The notes under the pieces: generated by a model | Seen by the model: the letters and a program-made list of their open reading frames with translations, nothing else | Told to the model about the DNA's origin: nothing | Databases searched by the model: none | Translations under genes and position numbers: made by a program | Shown here: in pieces, positions 1 through 14,000 of the stretch | How positions within the stretch are numbered: the stretch's first letter is position 1 | Layout of the letters: every line of letters starts with the position of its first letter | From: Siphonodentalium dalli | Taxonomy: Eukaryota > Mollusca > Scaphopoda > Gadilida > Siphonodentaliidae | Assembly (NCBI GenBank): GCA_032622095.1 | Contig: CP136067.1 | Location: 133,489,990 to 133,553,989, forward strand | DNA: 64,000 bases | Direction of reading: 5' to 3'

Positions 1-1209
1 ATTTCCAGAAAAAATAGCGACTATTTTACGCAGTGGTCAGCCCTCCATCACATACAGTGATATACCATGATCATCATGACAACATCGACATGAGACTGTT
101 GGTACACTCATGACCCAAATAACATTTCCAAAGGTACCGTAGTTCGGAACGCTCAATAATTAAAGTTAAAACATAAACTGTATACAATTAAAATTACTTG
201 TGAGTGCCGAGTAGCACATGTTGAAAGCGAATAACTGACGCCCCTGGCATTAGCATGAGGACGGAATCTTCCTGTGAGTGAATCAGACTGATGTACCGGT
301 ATCATTTAGTGATGTATTCATGGGGGTGTGGAATTAATCCGGCACCACGTGCGACAGTAAGTTGTCACATTGTTATTATCTTCCCAAGGCGGATGCCGGG
401 CGGTAATATCAAACGATTATTTGCATGCATTTGATGTCATCGAGTAGGAATCACTAACAAGCCACATGTTGACAGATGACACAGTAAACTAAAAATCACA
501 GTGTTTATAAATAGACGAGTCACACTTGACAGTGTGACTCGCTATTCCTCAATATATAGAAACATCACGTGTTAACAACAGTTAAGTATGTGTGTTTAAA
601 GTGCTTTTGATTCAAATTGATTGACATTCTGGTATACGATGACTGAAGATGGAGGAGGTGACTAACTTGTTTGATAGAACCATCCGAACCAATCAGAGTG
701 CTCTATGGGCGGGATTTGTATCTGCTGTCATGGGCAGAGAAAATGTCAACAATTTATGCGGGACATTGTAGTTGTTATTAAACGCAAGTTCAACTTCTGA
801 AAAAGATTGAGTTTGGCATATTGAAATTGAAATTGCCGTCATTGACTCAAATGGATTATGGACTGATTCCGTAAGGCACGGTAACGGAATCAAACAAATA
901 TTGAGGAAATCTTGTGAATGCAACGAAATATTAAATCGTTTTGCCAGGGTTTTTGGGGAATGTAATCTAAACTTTTTTGCAACCAGGTTATCGCAATATC
1001 GGTTCTTTGCCGACAATATTTTGTAATTTAAAAGACAAATTGATATGGAGTTTGGTTCACGTACAAGACTTATCGGTATCTGTATCGGATCGGCCGATAA
1101 TTCTACTGAAAATATCGGCTATCGGTTTTTACCGATAACCCCCGTATCGTTACATCACTAGTTGTGATTCATTTGTGACATGATCAACACTTTAATAATT
1201 GGGACTAGA

Positions 1210-1640
1210 CCATGTGTTGCTTTAAAGACATATTATGTACTTATATCATTGAATAAAACCAATCAGTTAGTATCAAAACACTATCCCCATTGGGAGAATG
1301 TAGCAATGAACTAAGATTGTCGAAAGTTCCAACCACATCCACTATAACATTTCAGAGAACACAATGTTGGAACTATGCATAAGCGTAAATATTTACTACT
1401 TTATTCGGGACGCTTTATTTGGCATAAACATTACAGCAATGATTGTGCCAATAATAGTCACTGCGTATAATTCGTTAATAAGAATGAAGCTGTTTTCTGA
1501 CTGGATTTTATATATGAAAATAACTTATTTTGGCATAAGGATGTCTTATTCCTTTTCGGAACACCTCAGTGGAATGTTTCACATCACTTTAAACTATATT
1601 AGCAGTTCTTCCAGAGTGTTTCCACATCAGTGACATCACT
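1210..1640. repeat. Dispersed repeat, copy 1 (related to 53405-53795)
   Basis: The segment shares collinear blocks with 53405-53795. These include AAAGACATATTATGTACTT, a CGGGACGCTT block, and GGAATGTTTCACATCACTTTAAA versus the almost identical block before 53790. Both copies are followed within a few tens of bases by a TTAACCCTTT MITE. No open frame is shared by the two copies, so I call it a non-coding dispersed repeat of unknown class. Confidence 0.6.
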
Positions 1641-1789
1641 TTAACCCTTTCATGATGGGAGCTGCTCTGGTGCAGCATTTAAAATCCTGTGCCAGTACAT
1701 TCTCCTATGGGAGATTCACATATACAAGGGAATGCATTGGGACAGGGTTTTCTCAAAATTTCAGCAAACTTCAGTCATGGAAGGGTTAA
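1641..1789. mobile_element. TTAA-flanked MITE, CCCTTTCATGA end type (P2)
   Basis: The element begins TTAA-CCCTTTCATGATGGGAGC and ends CAGTCATGGAAGGG-TTAA, with inverted ends and TTAA on both sides. It holds a degenerate copy of the palindromic module (CATTCTCCTATGGGAG...GGAATGCATTGG). TTAA target duplications are the hallmark of piggyBac-superfamily transposition. No transposase is present. Confidence 0.75.
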
Positions 1790-1837
1790 TAATTAGTACT
1801 AGACCATAACATTTCGCTTTAAACTTTATAATTGCAG

Positions 1838-2036
1838 TTCTTGCTGGAGCTTTGCTTGAAAGAGCGGAGAAATTATTAGACAGAGGAATTCATCCGATCC
1901 GTATCGCCGATGGTTACGAGATGGCAGCTAAAATAGCTTGTGAACACCTGAACACAATCACGGAAACACTTCCCATTGATGCCAACAGTACAGATTTATT
2001 AGTGAAGCTAGCCATGACCACACTGGGCTCCAAAAT
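1838..2036 (+). CDS. CCT5: CCT5 exon (equatorial-to-intermediate region, from V111 equivalent)
   Basis: The acceptor is ATTGCAG at 1831-1837 and the donor is GTAAGT at 2037. The exon starts in phase 1 (a split Val codon) and ends with two bases of an Ile codon. It encodes [17 protein letters not shown], then [15 protein letters not shown], and ends TTLGSK. It aligns without gaps to the human CCT5 segment [17 protein letters not shown] through TTLGSK. In family structures this is equatorial helix plus the start of the intermediate domain. Confidence 0.96.
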
Positions 2037-5000
2037 GTAAGTAAGGCCAAACAAAATTAATACTGTTTTTCAGACACTTGCTGGGGCTGTAACTATACAT
2101 TTTCTCATGATACGAAACGTATAATGATTCAGTATGTATTGCAGTACGGTGACCGTAATGGAGATGTACTGATATTCATTTTTTTAGAGGTTTTGATAAT
2201 CGATAATCTGTCGTCAATAATCAACTATAATCGATTAATCGTACCTTATATAATAATATTAATACAGGGTTTCCGCTATACCGGCAGGGGGTCCCCTTGA
2301 CGGCCCCGTTCCCCTCGCCAAGTTTCCCCCTCCTGCCATACCCCAGGACATACTGCATGTCTATAAAGGTATAAAGATGTTTAAATCTTCTGAATTTTGT
2401 TGGAATAGGACTAAGGAATTTTAAAAGGTGAATTTATTTTATATCTTGTGAGTGTACACACTCTAAACGCGTTGTTATACAGAAAATTGAAACGGGAAGT
2501 GATCAGAACTGACATCGATAGAAGCTATGCCTTTGAGGCTGGTTAGTTACGTTGGGGTTAGTACCCGGTTATGTTATGCAAAAGAGCAGTATTTTAATCG
2601 TACCTGTCATGTTTTATACCGCAAAATATACTGTTCACTTTGTAATAGAGCGAGAGAGAAATGTGGGAGTAGCCGCACCGGGCATCAAGGCATCTTACCA
2701 CTGCCCACAAAGAATACTCATCAGCCAGATATGTAATCAGCCTTCTATATTTACACTACAGCTGCTAAAATATATTCCGATTACGTTATGCATCCAAAAT
2801 ATCTGCTGGGTCTTCCACAGTGAGCACGTTTAACTCGGGATCCAAATTACTGGTGTTCTGTACTTCGTAAATTAATTTATATCTAATAAATTTACTAGTT
2901 TTAAAGTTACAGGTACACAGGCCTTTCCATTAGTCTAATTTGGGGACACCGAACAAACCTGCCGGACCATGGTTCCGGCAGGTTTGCGAAAATTTGAGAT
3001 TTCAAGTCTACGAAACGCCATTTCCTGGCTTCTCAGACTATAATAAGTATCTATTTCAACCTAATTGTATTGAATTGAATCTTTCATTTCTAGTCCATTT
3101 CACATTTTCAGAGCAATATACAAGGTCACATCCAGAAAATTGTTTCATACAGTACCATTTACAGAATTGGATATCAAACTCATCATCCCAAAACACTTTT
3201 TGACTTTATTCTTGTGCATAATTCTAATATATTATTAAGTCAATTATTTAATAAATATAATTTTAGTATCTAATTCTTGTTGCTGAATGTGTTCAAAATT
3301 ATGTGAACTTAAGTGCTAACTTAAGTTATGTATATTGTGACAGTCACAAACTGATGAAAATATAAATAAATGAATTGATTAAAAATTAAATCTAAGGCCA
3401 AAATTTTTTATTTTTCTGCTTTACGTATTTTTTTAACCTTGTTTTGGTAGGGTCGGTCGGAAAAAAAAATAAAAATAAAAATGCTCGAATCATTTTTTTT
3501 TTTTGGACATTCGCTAAGGTTGTAACTGTGTCTTTATAATTCTCTGTCAGTCATTTATAGAGAACACTTTTCGGATGTATATCACAAAATTCAAATCCAG
3601 TACTATTATTTGAAACATAGCTCAGATTATTGAATAATATTGAAAAAATCCAGAAATAAAGGGTTTGTTTTTGTTCAACATTTTAATTATTGAATAAATG
3701 GACTCCCCCATTCAGTTATAATGTATACATTGAAATAGTCCATTATTCATCTGGATGGATGTCATGGAAAAATAAGTAGCCGACAGATAATATATTTGCA
3801 GAAGGATTCCTATTAGTTGGTGGGAAATGTTCACATAATAAGTTTAGAACTTGTTGAACTTATTATCTGAACCTTTCCTGAGGAATCTACTTGTCTGGTC
3901 AATGAGTATTTAGTATAGAGAGGTTAATAAACACATGGGAATGGTGAGATTAGTGGTACCGGTAGTGATAAATAGTGAATGTGCAACTTGAGCAAACCCA
4001 CATACTCTTCAGTCTTCAGTCATAAAGATCACCGTAAATTCCCAGGAATACAAAATGTATTCTAAAGGCCATTTAAAGTTTTAAAGAGATGTCAAGATTT
4101 ATAGAAAGCAAACAGGTATCTTGGTGGCCAACACATATAAACTCAAGCTGACTTCTCAGTTTTCATGGATGTAGTTAAAAGTAATTAAAGCCAGAGATAT
4201 CTATAGTTGGTGTGTCCTATGCATCTTTAATCAGTGAAATGTGGTTAGATAATTTGTTACTGATAAGCAGAAACAGCTGTCGGCTGTGAAAATAAAAATA
4301 AAAATTATATTTGATTTTTATTTCCTTGTCGGGCCATATAAAACAGGGTCGGCGGATCCGTAAAGCAGGAAAATAAAAAAGTTTGGCCTAATCAACTTAT
4401 CAAGAATGAAGTTGATGATGAAATCGTGTATTTAATAATATATATGGATTTTGGGATGATGGTTATTAACCAAACACTAATTTGCTAAATAACCCCTTAT
4501 TGAACAGAGTGAACAAAATGACTGACAGTCGCCGGTCGGCTCACTTTCGGTTTCAGTGAAATTTTCACTTTCAGTTTCCTTCGTTTTGTCAGTTTCGCCA
4601 GCGGCAATGTTTGTAAAGAAGGATGTTATGGGCGCAGTTTGACTGTCTTCCTCTTTTCGTTTGCGTTTGGAAGAGTATGTACCGCTCGTTTTATTGTGAG
4701 ACTTGCCACTTGTTCGAGGCCTCCCTCGCGAACTCATGATTATTTTCAAAATTTTATTCTAAAATCAAAGCTGAAACATTCGTATCTTTCCAAGACAGAA
4801 GAGTGTGATAATTTCAAAGGGGGGTAATTCACTATTAAATTAGAACTCGTATTCCGCGTTTTACAATGTTCCGATTTTGATTTCCGTTTCCGTTTCCGAT
4901 CGAAAAAAAAAATGTGTTTAGTCTGTCAAAAACATCGATAAAACAATAAAACAAACTCTTATTTTGGGGACTTTGTCGTAATTTGGGGACACCGGTAGTC

Positions 5001-8000
5001 GGCTTGAATTGGGGGGAATGATAAGGCCTGGGTACATGTATAAGGTTTGATAGCTTGGCACTTGGGCAGAAATGGAACAAAACAATCTGCCATTTCTACT
5101 CTCACACGATTCTATTGGCCGATATAACGAATGTAGTTCAACCAGTGCTAAAACAGGCTACTTTTACCTTGATTTTTCCCCTTGACGGCTACCGGCCCCA
5201 TTCCCCTACCCCCTAGCGGAAACCCTGATTAATAACATCAGTGGAAGTATTCCATAATATGGCCTATTTGCCGGTTGCTGGTTAACTGCTGTCACTAGTT
5301 GTTTTTAAAAACCGCGATTTTTCCAAAATAACACCGCGATACAATGTATGCGGTTTTTAGTCGAGTTTTTTTCCAAAACTCGACTTATAGTTTGATGAGG
5401 GGCGGGCGGGCGGGCGGCCTGTTTTGCTTATAACTCAACCGTTTATTGACGGATTAAATTTTTTTTTGGTGTGTCAGTACATATCCATGCACGTAAGCTG
5501 CAGACAAAAAATCTGGTTCGTCCGCGCATTTATTACAGAGTTATGGCCCTTTGCCATTTTTCACTGATTTTAGGCTCGTTAGCGCAACAACTTCAACAAA
5601 CGTTATCTGATTCGATTGAAATTTGGGATATAGGTGTCTCCCAAGAATATCTCGGACGAGTTCGAAAACCGGCCTGGTCCGATAAAATTTGATAAGAGTT
5701 ATGGCCCTTAATTAGTCATTTTTCACGAATTTTCAGCTCGTTAGCGCGATAACTTCAACAAACGTTATCCGATTTGATTGAAATTTGGTATATAGGTGTC
5801 TCCCAATAATATCTCGGTCGAGTTCGAAAACCGGCCAGGTCCGATAAAATTTGATAGAGTTATGGCCCTTAATTAGTCATTTTTTCACAAATTTTCAGCT
5901 CGTTAGCACGATAATTTAACAAACATCATCCTATTTGATTGAAATTTTGATATATAGGTGTCTCCCAAGAATACCTTGGACAAGTTAGAAAACTGGCCCG
6001 GTCCGATAAAATTTGATAGAGTTATGGTCCTTAAGTAGTCATTTTGTACGAATTTTGAGCTCGTTAGCACGATAACTTCAACAAACGTCATCCGATTCAA
6101 CTTAAATTTGGTATATAAGTGTCTTCCAATAATCCTGGACGAGTTCGAAAACCAGCCTGGCCCAATAAAATTTGATAGAGTTATGGCCCTTAATTAGTCA
6201 TTTTTCGTGAATTTTTAGCTCGTTAGCGCGATAACTTCAACAAACGTCCTCCGATTTGTTTAAAATTTGGAATAGACATACTTGCCAAGAATATTTCGGA
6301 CGAGTTCGAAAACCAGCCTGGCCTGATAAAATTTGATATGAGTTATGGCCCTTAATTAGTCATTTTTCGATTTTACCTATTAATTAGTCTACCGATACTG
6401 ATGCACACCAATTGGCGGTAGCCACCGGCGGTAAGCCACCGAAAACGAGACACAGCATCTCTGATGCCACCTCTTGTATTGAATATTATTTTACTATTGA
6501 AAAATATCACGTAAAATCAAATTTTAAACGAGAGATATAACACTCCGGGTTTTCGTTATTAGGGATTAAAATTCTACACACTATCGCCAGGCAGTAAATG
6601 AATATTATAATATCCCTGATGTCATAGTTGCGAAGGTAGCTTCAAGGGTAATTTTAAGGCATCAAATGTGAAAGGTCAGAGTGTGCACTTCATTTAAACC
6701 AGTGGAGACATATAAATTATGTGCAGTTCATCAAGATACACAGTTACGGAAACATATTGCTTTGACAATTAAATCACATGAACTAAATTTAATCAACATA
6801 TGAAAATAGAGAATGGGAGATGGATCATATAGTGTATCAAATGTTTGTGATGACATAGTTCTTGAATCAAATTGTAAACTGTGATGCAATGAAATTTTGT
6901 TGAATCGTTGCAGGCCTGAGTTTAGTGTGCTTGTCATTTGCAGAATGAGGTCCCCATTTTGTATGGCCTCATCTGATATGGGAGACATAGGCTAGATTGA
7001 AGTTCCTAAATGGCGAATATTGTGATGTTACATACACCCATATAGAGAAATTAAACTAAAAAAGAAATAGAATCTGATGAAGGTTCTATAGAAATGCGAT
7101 AATAAAGAAACTTTCCAGAGAAGATGAGGCCTAAGCAGAATGATGTCCCCAGAGGGTGAACTTAGTGATGCTAGCCTGCTATGCAGGATAGCATCACTAA
7201 ATTCACCCTCTGGGGACTTTCATTTTGCAAATGGCAGACACACTAAACTCAGACATGGAATCTTTACAGGCCTAACACCCGCCCCGTCATAAAAATATGG
7301 CTTGGTAATTGCTTAGTGTAAGACCTACTAAAAATTAAAAATATCAGGGCTGGCGATCTAGAAAATCCAGGAGGGCTATTAATAGCCCTCCTAGATATGC
7401 CTAGGAGGGCTATAGCCCTCCTCAACTTTTAAAGTTATGATTTATTTTATCTGAGTTACTACTACCGTTAGTTTGTCTATTTTTGATGTTGTATAACTCC
7501 ATTTAAATTAATTTTCTTCATGTGGAAACAAAGTGTCCATAGAGTTGTGAATGTCAAAATCCCCCACAGTAATTATGGTAATAAAATGGTTTTATATGTT
7601 GTGATAATCTATATGTACAAGAAACAAAATGTAAGAGTATTTGTACTCAACAATTTGTCAGTCGGTGCCCAACCCATGCAACGGAATTGGGTGAGTTTGT
7701 CCACATTAAAAGCATTCTCCATGAAAGTGTAATTTTACGTAAAAAACACAATCAAGAACAATATTAAATCCAGTATATTTGCACTTGAATATTGACTGCT
7801 TTTTCTCTCAAAGTAATCCATATTCCATTGTCGATCGCAGACTGCAGCGGTCAAGTCGCTATCTATAGATTTACTGGGTGTTTGCAATTGGGGACATAGA
7901 AAATAGTTTCTGAACTTTAATAATTGAATAACAGTGTAAACTAGAATACGTGGATACATTTAGCTAATTATATTAAAATATTGTCAATCGAAGCGATAAA

Positions 8001-11000
8001 AGACGGCTGCAAGCTAAATACAATTTTCACTGATAGGAACCGGAAACGGAACGAAAGGTTGAACTTAATTGGGACAGTGACATTTGGTTCTCACTATCCA
8101 CAAACATGTGTCATTTTATCCAGTGAAATATATTGTAAGCTCAATCTTATGAAGAGAAATTATTTATTTTGGTCATAAAATGTGTGAGAATCGATCAAAA
8201 GATCAGATTTACGAAACAGTTCGTTCCGGAATTGACTGATTCCGCTATAATTCCCATTTGACATTACCGTCAAGTCACGCATGCGCACAGTCCCCACACT
8301 GTACAATATAATTACGATTTCGATGCAGTATTTTACTCATTAAACACAATAAAATAACTAAATAATAAATGTCCTATCGTAGACGAGGCGGGCTATAAAA
8401 AGCCCGCCTTGGAAAATTCTAGGCGGGCTGTAGGCGGGCAGCCCGCCAGCCCGCCTTGAGATTTCCAGGCCTGAAATATACCTGCCGTAAAACTGCCGAC
8501 AAACTACTGACCATTTATCCAGACAAATTTCAACTTCTTTTCAACATTTCCCTAGAGTATTTCTGATATTAGATGTTTTATTTTTGGTTTGTTTAAATTG
8601 TATGCTTCGTGCTATACAACAGACTGTTACATGCACACTCCGCAATGTTTGGTGATGATTCGGGAGTAAACATATAAAAACCTGTCTGTTGTCATAAAAA
8701 GTTAGAATAAAAGCCTGCCAGGTAATTCTGTGCCTAAATAAATGAATTTAAAACTTGCCTGTCTGGCCATTTAAAAAAAAACTTTTTGAGAAACAGATAA
8801 TTCAGCTTTGTTTGCCAAGATTGGTGCTTAAAGATGCCCTGACCAATTTGACTTTCTAAAGTCGAAGTTTTGACATGTGTTGAAACCATCTTCTGTCGCC
8901 CTAAAGTGGTTTAGTTAAACTTCGTTAAGTCGAATCGCAAGGGACCATTGGATTACTTCGAGTTATCCGTGTGTTCGACTTAATCATTTCGACCATTTGG
9001 TGACCACAAATTCCAACTAGTTGAATTCATTTCGATCCGAAAATAATTGTTTTCAACCGTGTGCACGCTATATACCCACGCTAAATCAATAGGCAGTAAC
9101 TATGCTGATCACGTACAGCAGACAAGATGATATTTGTTCAGATTATTTATTGAATAATATAACAAAAACACAGAATATGATAAGAAAACGTCAACAAATT
9201 TGCGGTAGAAATAAAAAAAGTACATTTGACCCGAAAGTGATTACAATAGTATTTACAAAAATTGGGATTCAGGATTGGAAGTGACTGTGATCAGGGACTG
9301 TGGTTTCTGCATGTATCTAGTCGTTGATTCTTTCTATAGTTTATCGCTGATTCCCAGCATTTTCATAAGGTCGTCGGCCGTGAGATAACATGAGATAACG
9401 CATTACAATGAATGAAATTATTCTCTGTATCAGGCGGTTTAAATACTAGTATGATTTTCATTTCGTCTGTCAACACTACTAATCCTCACACGGGGGGGGG
9501 GGGGGGGGGGGGGGGGGGAATTTCACAGCTTTTTTGGCAATTGAATAGAAGCACACTGAGTTATAATCACACGGCGATGCATCGCCAACGGCGCTTCGAC
9601 TTAACCATTGTAATTAGTGTTATAAGCTGGCTGGTGGGACAAAATTTTGTTTCGACTTAAGCGGAATTTCGACTTATCCACGTTCGACTTAACCGTGATT
9701 ATTCTAATGGCTTTGTTCACACGCTCAGCCGGGACCAGGCAATGGCTTCGACTTAAGTGGGGTATTCGAGTTGCCGACTTTCAACTTAACAAAGTTTGAC
9801 TATAGTAAAATAGTGTTCGCAATTTTGTGTCCTTTCAGACCCCTTCCCTCTCCCACACCCCCCCCTGTATTTGTTAGCTCTCTCCTTTTCATCTGACATT
9901 CCTCATTTTAGAGTTAACAGATGTCACAAGCAGATGGCCAAAATAGCTGTCAATGCCATCCTGTCACCCCCCCCCCCCCCCTTGTCTTATCAGCCCCTCC
10001 CCATTCATACACTCCCTCTGCATTTGTTAGCTCCTCCCCTAATTATGTGACATTCATCATTACAGAGTTAACAGATGTCACAGGCAGATGGCGGAAATAG
10101 CTGTCAATGCCGTTCTGTCTGTAGCTGACCTCGAGAGGAAAGATGTTGACTTTGAATTAATAAAGATGGATGGAAAGGTCGGAGGGAAACTGGAAGACAC
10201 AATGTTGGTGAAAGGTGTTATAGTGGACAAAGATATGAGTCACCCACAGATGCCTAAAGTAAGCACCCCCACCCCCATATATCTCAGCTATCATGGTCAG
10301 ATTTCAATGATCATTGGTATGCTTATGGATTTTGTCCACTCATTTGTTGCAGAGTTACAGTAATGTCCTAAATAATCAACTCCTTAACCACAGCAGAATT
10401 ATGGGTAATTTTTCAGGATTTAGTCGAAAATATGGCTTGTTGCCATTAATTGGAAAGCTCCCAGTGAGAGCTTTCCGATGAATGGCAACAAGCCATATTT
10501 CTAACTAAATCCTGAAAAATTACCCATAATTCTGCTGTGGTTAAGGAGTCTATTATTTGGGGCATTGCTGTATTGGCCCTTGGAGTGAAAATCCTTTCAT
10601 GCCACCTTTAGATCTCTGTATTTTATTATCGTAGATCATGTTGAATGATTTTTAGTATGCTCACAAGGAAGCACGGAAGGAACAATATGTAAGAGGTTTT
10701 GTCCATTCATTTCTTATCCATATGGGAGACTCACATATATAAGAGAATGCATTGGCACAGGGTTTTCAAAAAATTTCAGGAAGCTCCCTGTCATGGAAGG
10801 GTTAATATTAACCTGTCAAATTCCTTGAGAACATGTTTTATTTCATCATAAAATTTCTATGAAATCTGGTAATTATATAGAGGTTATGTACCCTGGATAT
10901 TTCATACCATTCATTGAGCTCACGAGTGTGTGTCGGGCGGCATCGTTTGATGTGAAATTGCAACTTTTGGCGAGGGCGTGCACTTGTAGTTCTCGGTGGG

Positions 11001-14000
11001 TCGCAGTATAAATTATATCACATACCGGTATTCCTATCTAATCGTTATTCGGAAGAAAACATTCATGGTGTTGGAAAGTTGACCTCTAAATATGTTTGTT
11101 TGGTTATATACAGAGGTTAACATTGTAACATAATTATTTCAAGTGATCGAATTCGGTGTCCTTGTTAGTTTATTCCCGATACGGTAGCAATAAAGAGCGT
11201 TTGTCTCACTTTTGTGCGACAAATATTTATAAATAGCTATTACGTGCACAACATTTTAAAGATCGAATGTGGCGGTTCGCACATAATATTATTCCAATAC
11301 CAAAATAGATCGATAAATATCTGAACTACCTTCTGCGAGCATTATGTAAGCCAAACGGACGCATTGAAGTAATGGAAATACAAGTGTCCAAAACAGCCAT
11401 TCGCGCGTCACGTGTGTAGTTTTACTAATAGCACCATCAACAAAACACAAATATTTATTTCACCCATTGAGGCCAGTTATAAAAAGACATGACGACATCT
11501 TAATTTAAGTGCCCCGTGCTCTATATTAACAAAGTCTGCCAGCTGCAGTATGACGTAATCAGTGACACGTGCTTTTGCGCAGAATGTGTGTTTTTCCTGG
11601 ATATACGGGAGTTCCACTTTGTGTCTTTTATTGCTAAGACAATAATTCCCGTTATACGAACTAATGGTGTTTGTGATTTGCAGTTAATGAGTGTCAATAA
11701 AGTTAATAACGATATTTATTCTGGGGACTATTTAAATAGTGTCGTTATCATTCAATTTAGGGATCACGTACATCTGAACATTGATATAAACTGTAGATAC
11801 AGGATTTATCGAGCTGTCTAAAATGGCCGAAATCATTTGTTCCCTTCCCGATAACAAACACTGATTACAAATAGTGTCATTTATGGGAATTATTGGCAAT
11901 AAAACGAGCCTAGAAATGTTATTGTAATATTTTAATATTCTCATTAATTGAAAAATGACTCTCAAAGTAACTTATAATTACCTTTACTTAATCTGGAAGC
12001 CCGTTATAATGGGCATATTTCCCGATAATCGGCTTTCATCTATTTCAATATTTTAATAATACACTTCACGGTACACAATCATGGACGGGGATCGTGAAAA
12101 CGGCCGTCCTATTTTGGAAGATTGACGGTCAGCCATCGAATCCCGTCATTAACCTCGTTACAAAAATGCTACCGCGTAGCGGTAATGTCACCGCGTTTGT
12201 GCGGTGCATTACCGCGTGCCACCGCGCTATCAACATTCGTTACCGCTGGTAGTGCGGTGGTACCGTGAACGTCGCGGTGGTACCGCGGTACGCGCGTGGT
12301 TGTGCAACCGCGAATCTGCGGTATGTCGCGGTATTGCACCGCGGTATGAACGCATGTACACCTCGTTAAAACAGGTCGCTTAATTTGAGCAGTGCTGTAT
12401 GTCAAAAACTATGCAGCCATGCTCTGCATATAGGCTAATGATCATTATAACATCGGGAGACTTTGCCACTGGTCCCGATAGCTCCTTAGTAACGGTTACT
12501 AAGCACCTACTTGGAATTTCAGGAAAATGCAAGTTCTATGGTTGATATCTATTTTACTCATTAAGCTCTACTTTAGCTGAAATTCGAATTTACTTGATTT
12601 TACAGCTATACACGAAGCGTGGAGATTAACTGTGGTCAGAATATTGATGGTGAATGTTGGGGTTCAGTCGCTGTACTGAAGTTGGCCAAATATAACTGGC
12701 GTGGGAAGTGTGAAAGCAAAGCCTATACCGCTATAGTAAAGATCTCAGCTGAGCCGAAATGTCCATTTATCAGTAGCACAAATCCTGCGAAAACACAGAT
12801 TCTCTCAGTGCATGTGGGATATACTCCGATGAAAACGATTGAGTTAACGCACAACTACTATCTATACCTGTGTATGTGTGACACTACATCCCGTTATGAT
12901 GTTGTTTTAAAAACTGTCAGTGGACAACAAGACAGACAAGTATCAAATAAAACAATAATATAATATGTCATCACATCGTGAACTGTCTGTTGTGATTATT
13001 TTCTTTTGATTCAACAGGCTGCATATTATCGAAATTACAAAACCATTCGACACTTACTTTTGCCAATTACTGTATCTTGATGCATAACTATATCATATAT
13101 TGCATCTATTAAACCATGGATAGTTACAGTGGGTCAAACACTAGTGTTAGTCTACATATATAGTTGCGCACGATTGCCAATAAGTGATATTACAATCAAC
13201 GTTTGAGCATAACACAAAATTCTCCATAGGGTTAAGTGTTAAATTTTGATCGCAACTGTACCCAGCAAGAATCATCTGATCACATCCATTCTTTTTAAAA
13301 CTACGTCTGTGTTTCATACTTAGTATTTTTTAGGATATCAGTACGCGCGTATCATAATACGCAAAATGACGCCATTTACAATCTCCATAGGGCTCAGTGT
13401 TAAAATTTTATCACAACTGTAGCCAACAAGAATGAACCGATCACATCAAAATTTTCAAAAATACATTTAAAGGTCATATCTAGTAGTTTGGAGAAGTTTC
13501 AAATCGCACCGATCACCATACGCCAAATGACACCATCTATCGTTTTCTGTAAATACGAAACGCTCTCTAAATTATTTTGACCCCCGATTTAGGCCGTCCC
13601 ACCAAAATTCAAGAATGGAAACAAGTGAATCCTGAAAACACACCTACTAGGTATTCATAATCCGTTTTCAGATCACTTTTAACAAACCAAAAATGCAAAA
13701 TGACATAAGTAATCCGACTAGTATATAGATAGATATAAATAGATATATACTATAAAAAGGTACATACATATATCAAATATATCAACAACAGTAAATTGAA
13801 ATATTCATTGTACATATATATCATTCTGGTAAATCTCTATATGATGTACGGAGAGTACAATGTCATATATTTATGTAATTCTTTATTCCAGATTTGATGT
13901 ACGGGTAGTACAATGTGATAATTGGCCAATTTTTATAGTGGAATACATTAGTTTATATCAAAACAATGTTCTCCTTACATTTTCTTAACCTGGGAAGGCA

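Larger units (their letters stand above)
1..1837. other. CCT5 intron sequence (5' part of gene not in window) with transposon debris
   Basis: No coding exon was recognised here. The missing CCT5 exon(s) encoding the GDGTT region were looked for and not found, so this is the 3' portion of an intron. A 9-bp perfect hairpin (GAGTCACAC...GTGTGACTC) lies near 515-538. The stretch 306-1160 begins TAGTGATGTA and ends TACATCACTA, and has CGATA/TATCG-rich ends, so it may be a decayed terminal-inverted-repeat element; its target duplication is not convincing. The ORF on the minus strand at 693-1016 shows no recognisable domain. Confidence 0.6.
2265..5227. mobile_element. hAT-like element (~3 kb) with CAGGGTTTCCGCT ends
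   Basis: The left end CAGGGTTTCCGCT (2265-2277) and right end AGCGGAAACCCTG (5215-5227) are inverted repeats, and CAGGG termini are typical of hAT elements. The bases attaATA/attaata directly flank both ends: a 7-bp direct repeat rather than the expected 8. Subterminal C-rich blocks (CCCCTTGACGG) also recur at both ends. The interior holds a minus-strand AT-hook ORF and a nested inverted-repeat element. No DDE transposase domain was recognised, so it is probably non-autonomous or badly decayed. Confidence 0.6.

Noticed and set aside
306-1160. Complete hAT element with TAGTGATGTA ends
   Set aside because: Only ~10 bp of inverted ends are seen and the flanking octamers do not match well; kept only as possible debris.
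11516-11821. 101-aa ORF overlapping a minus-strand 77-aa ORF
   Set aside because: No recognisable domain or splice context; opposite-strand ORF overlaps; treated as chance in intron DNA.
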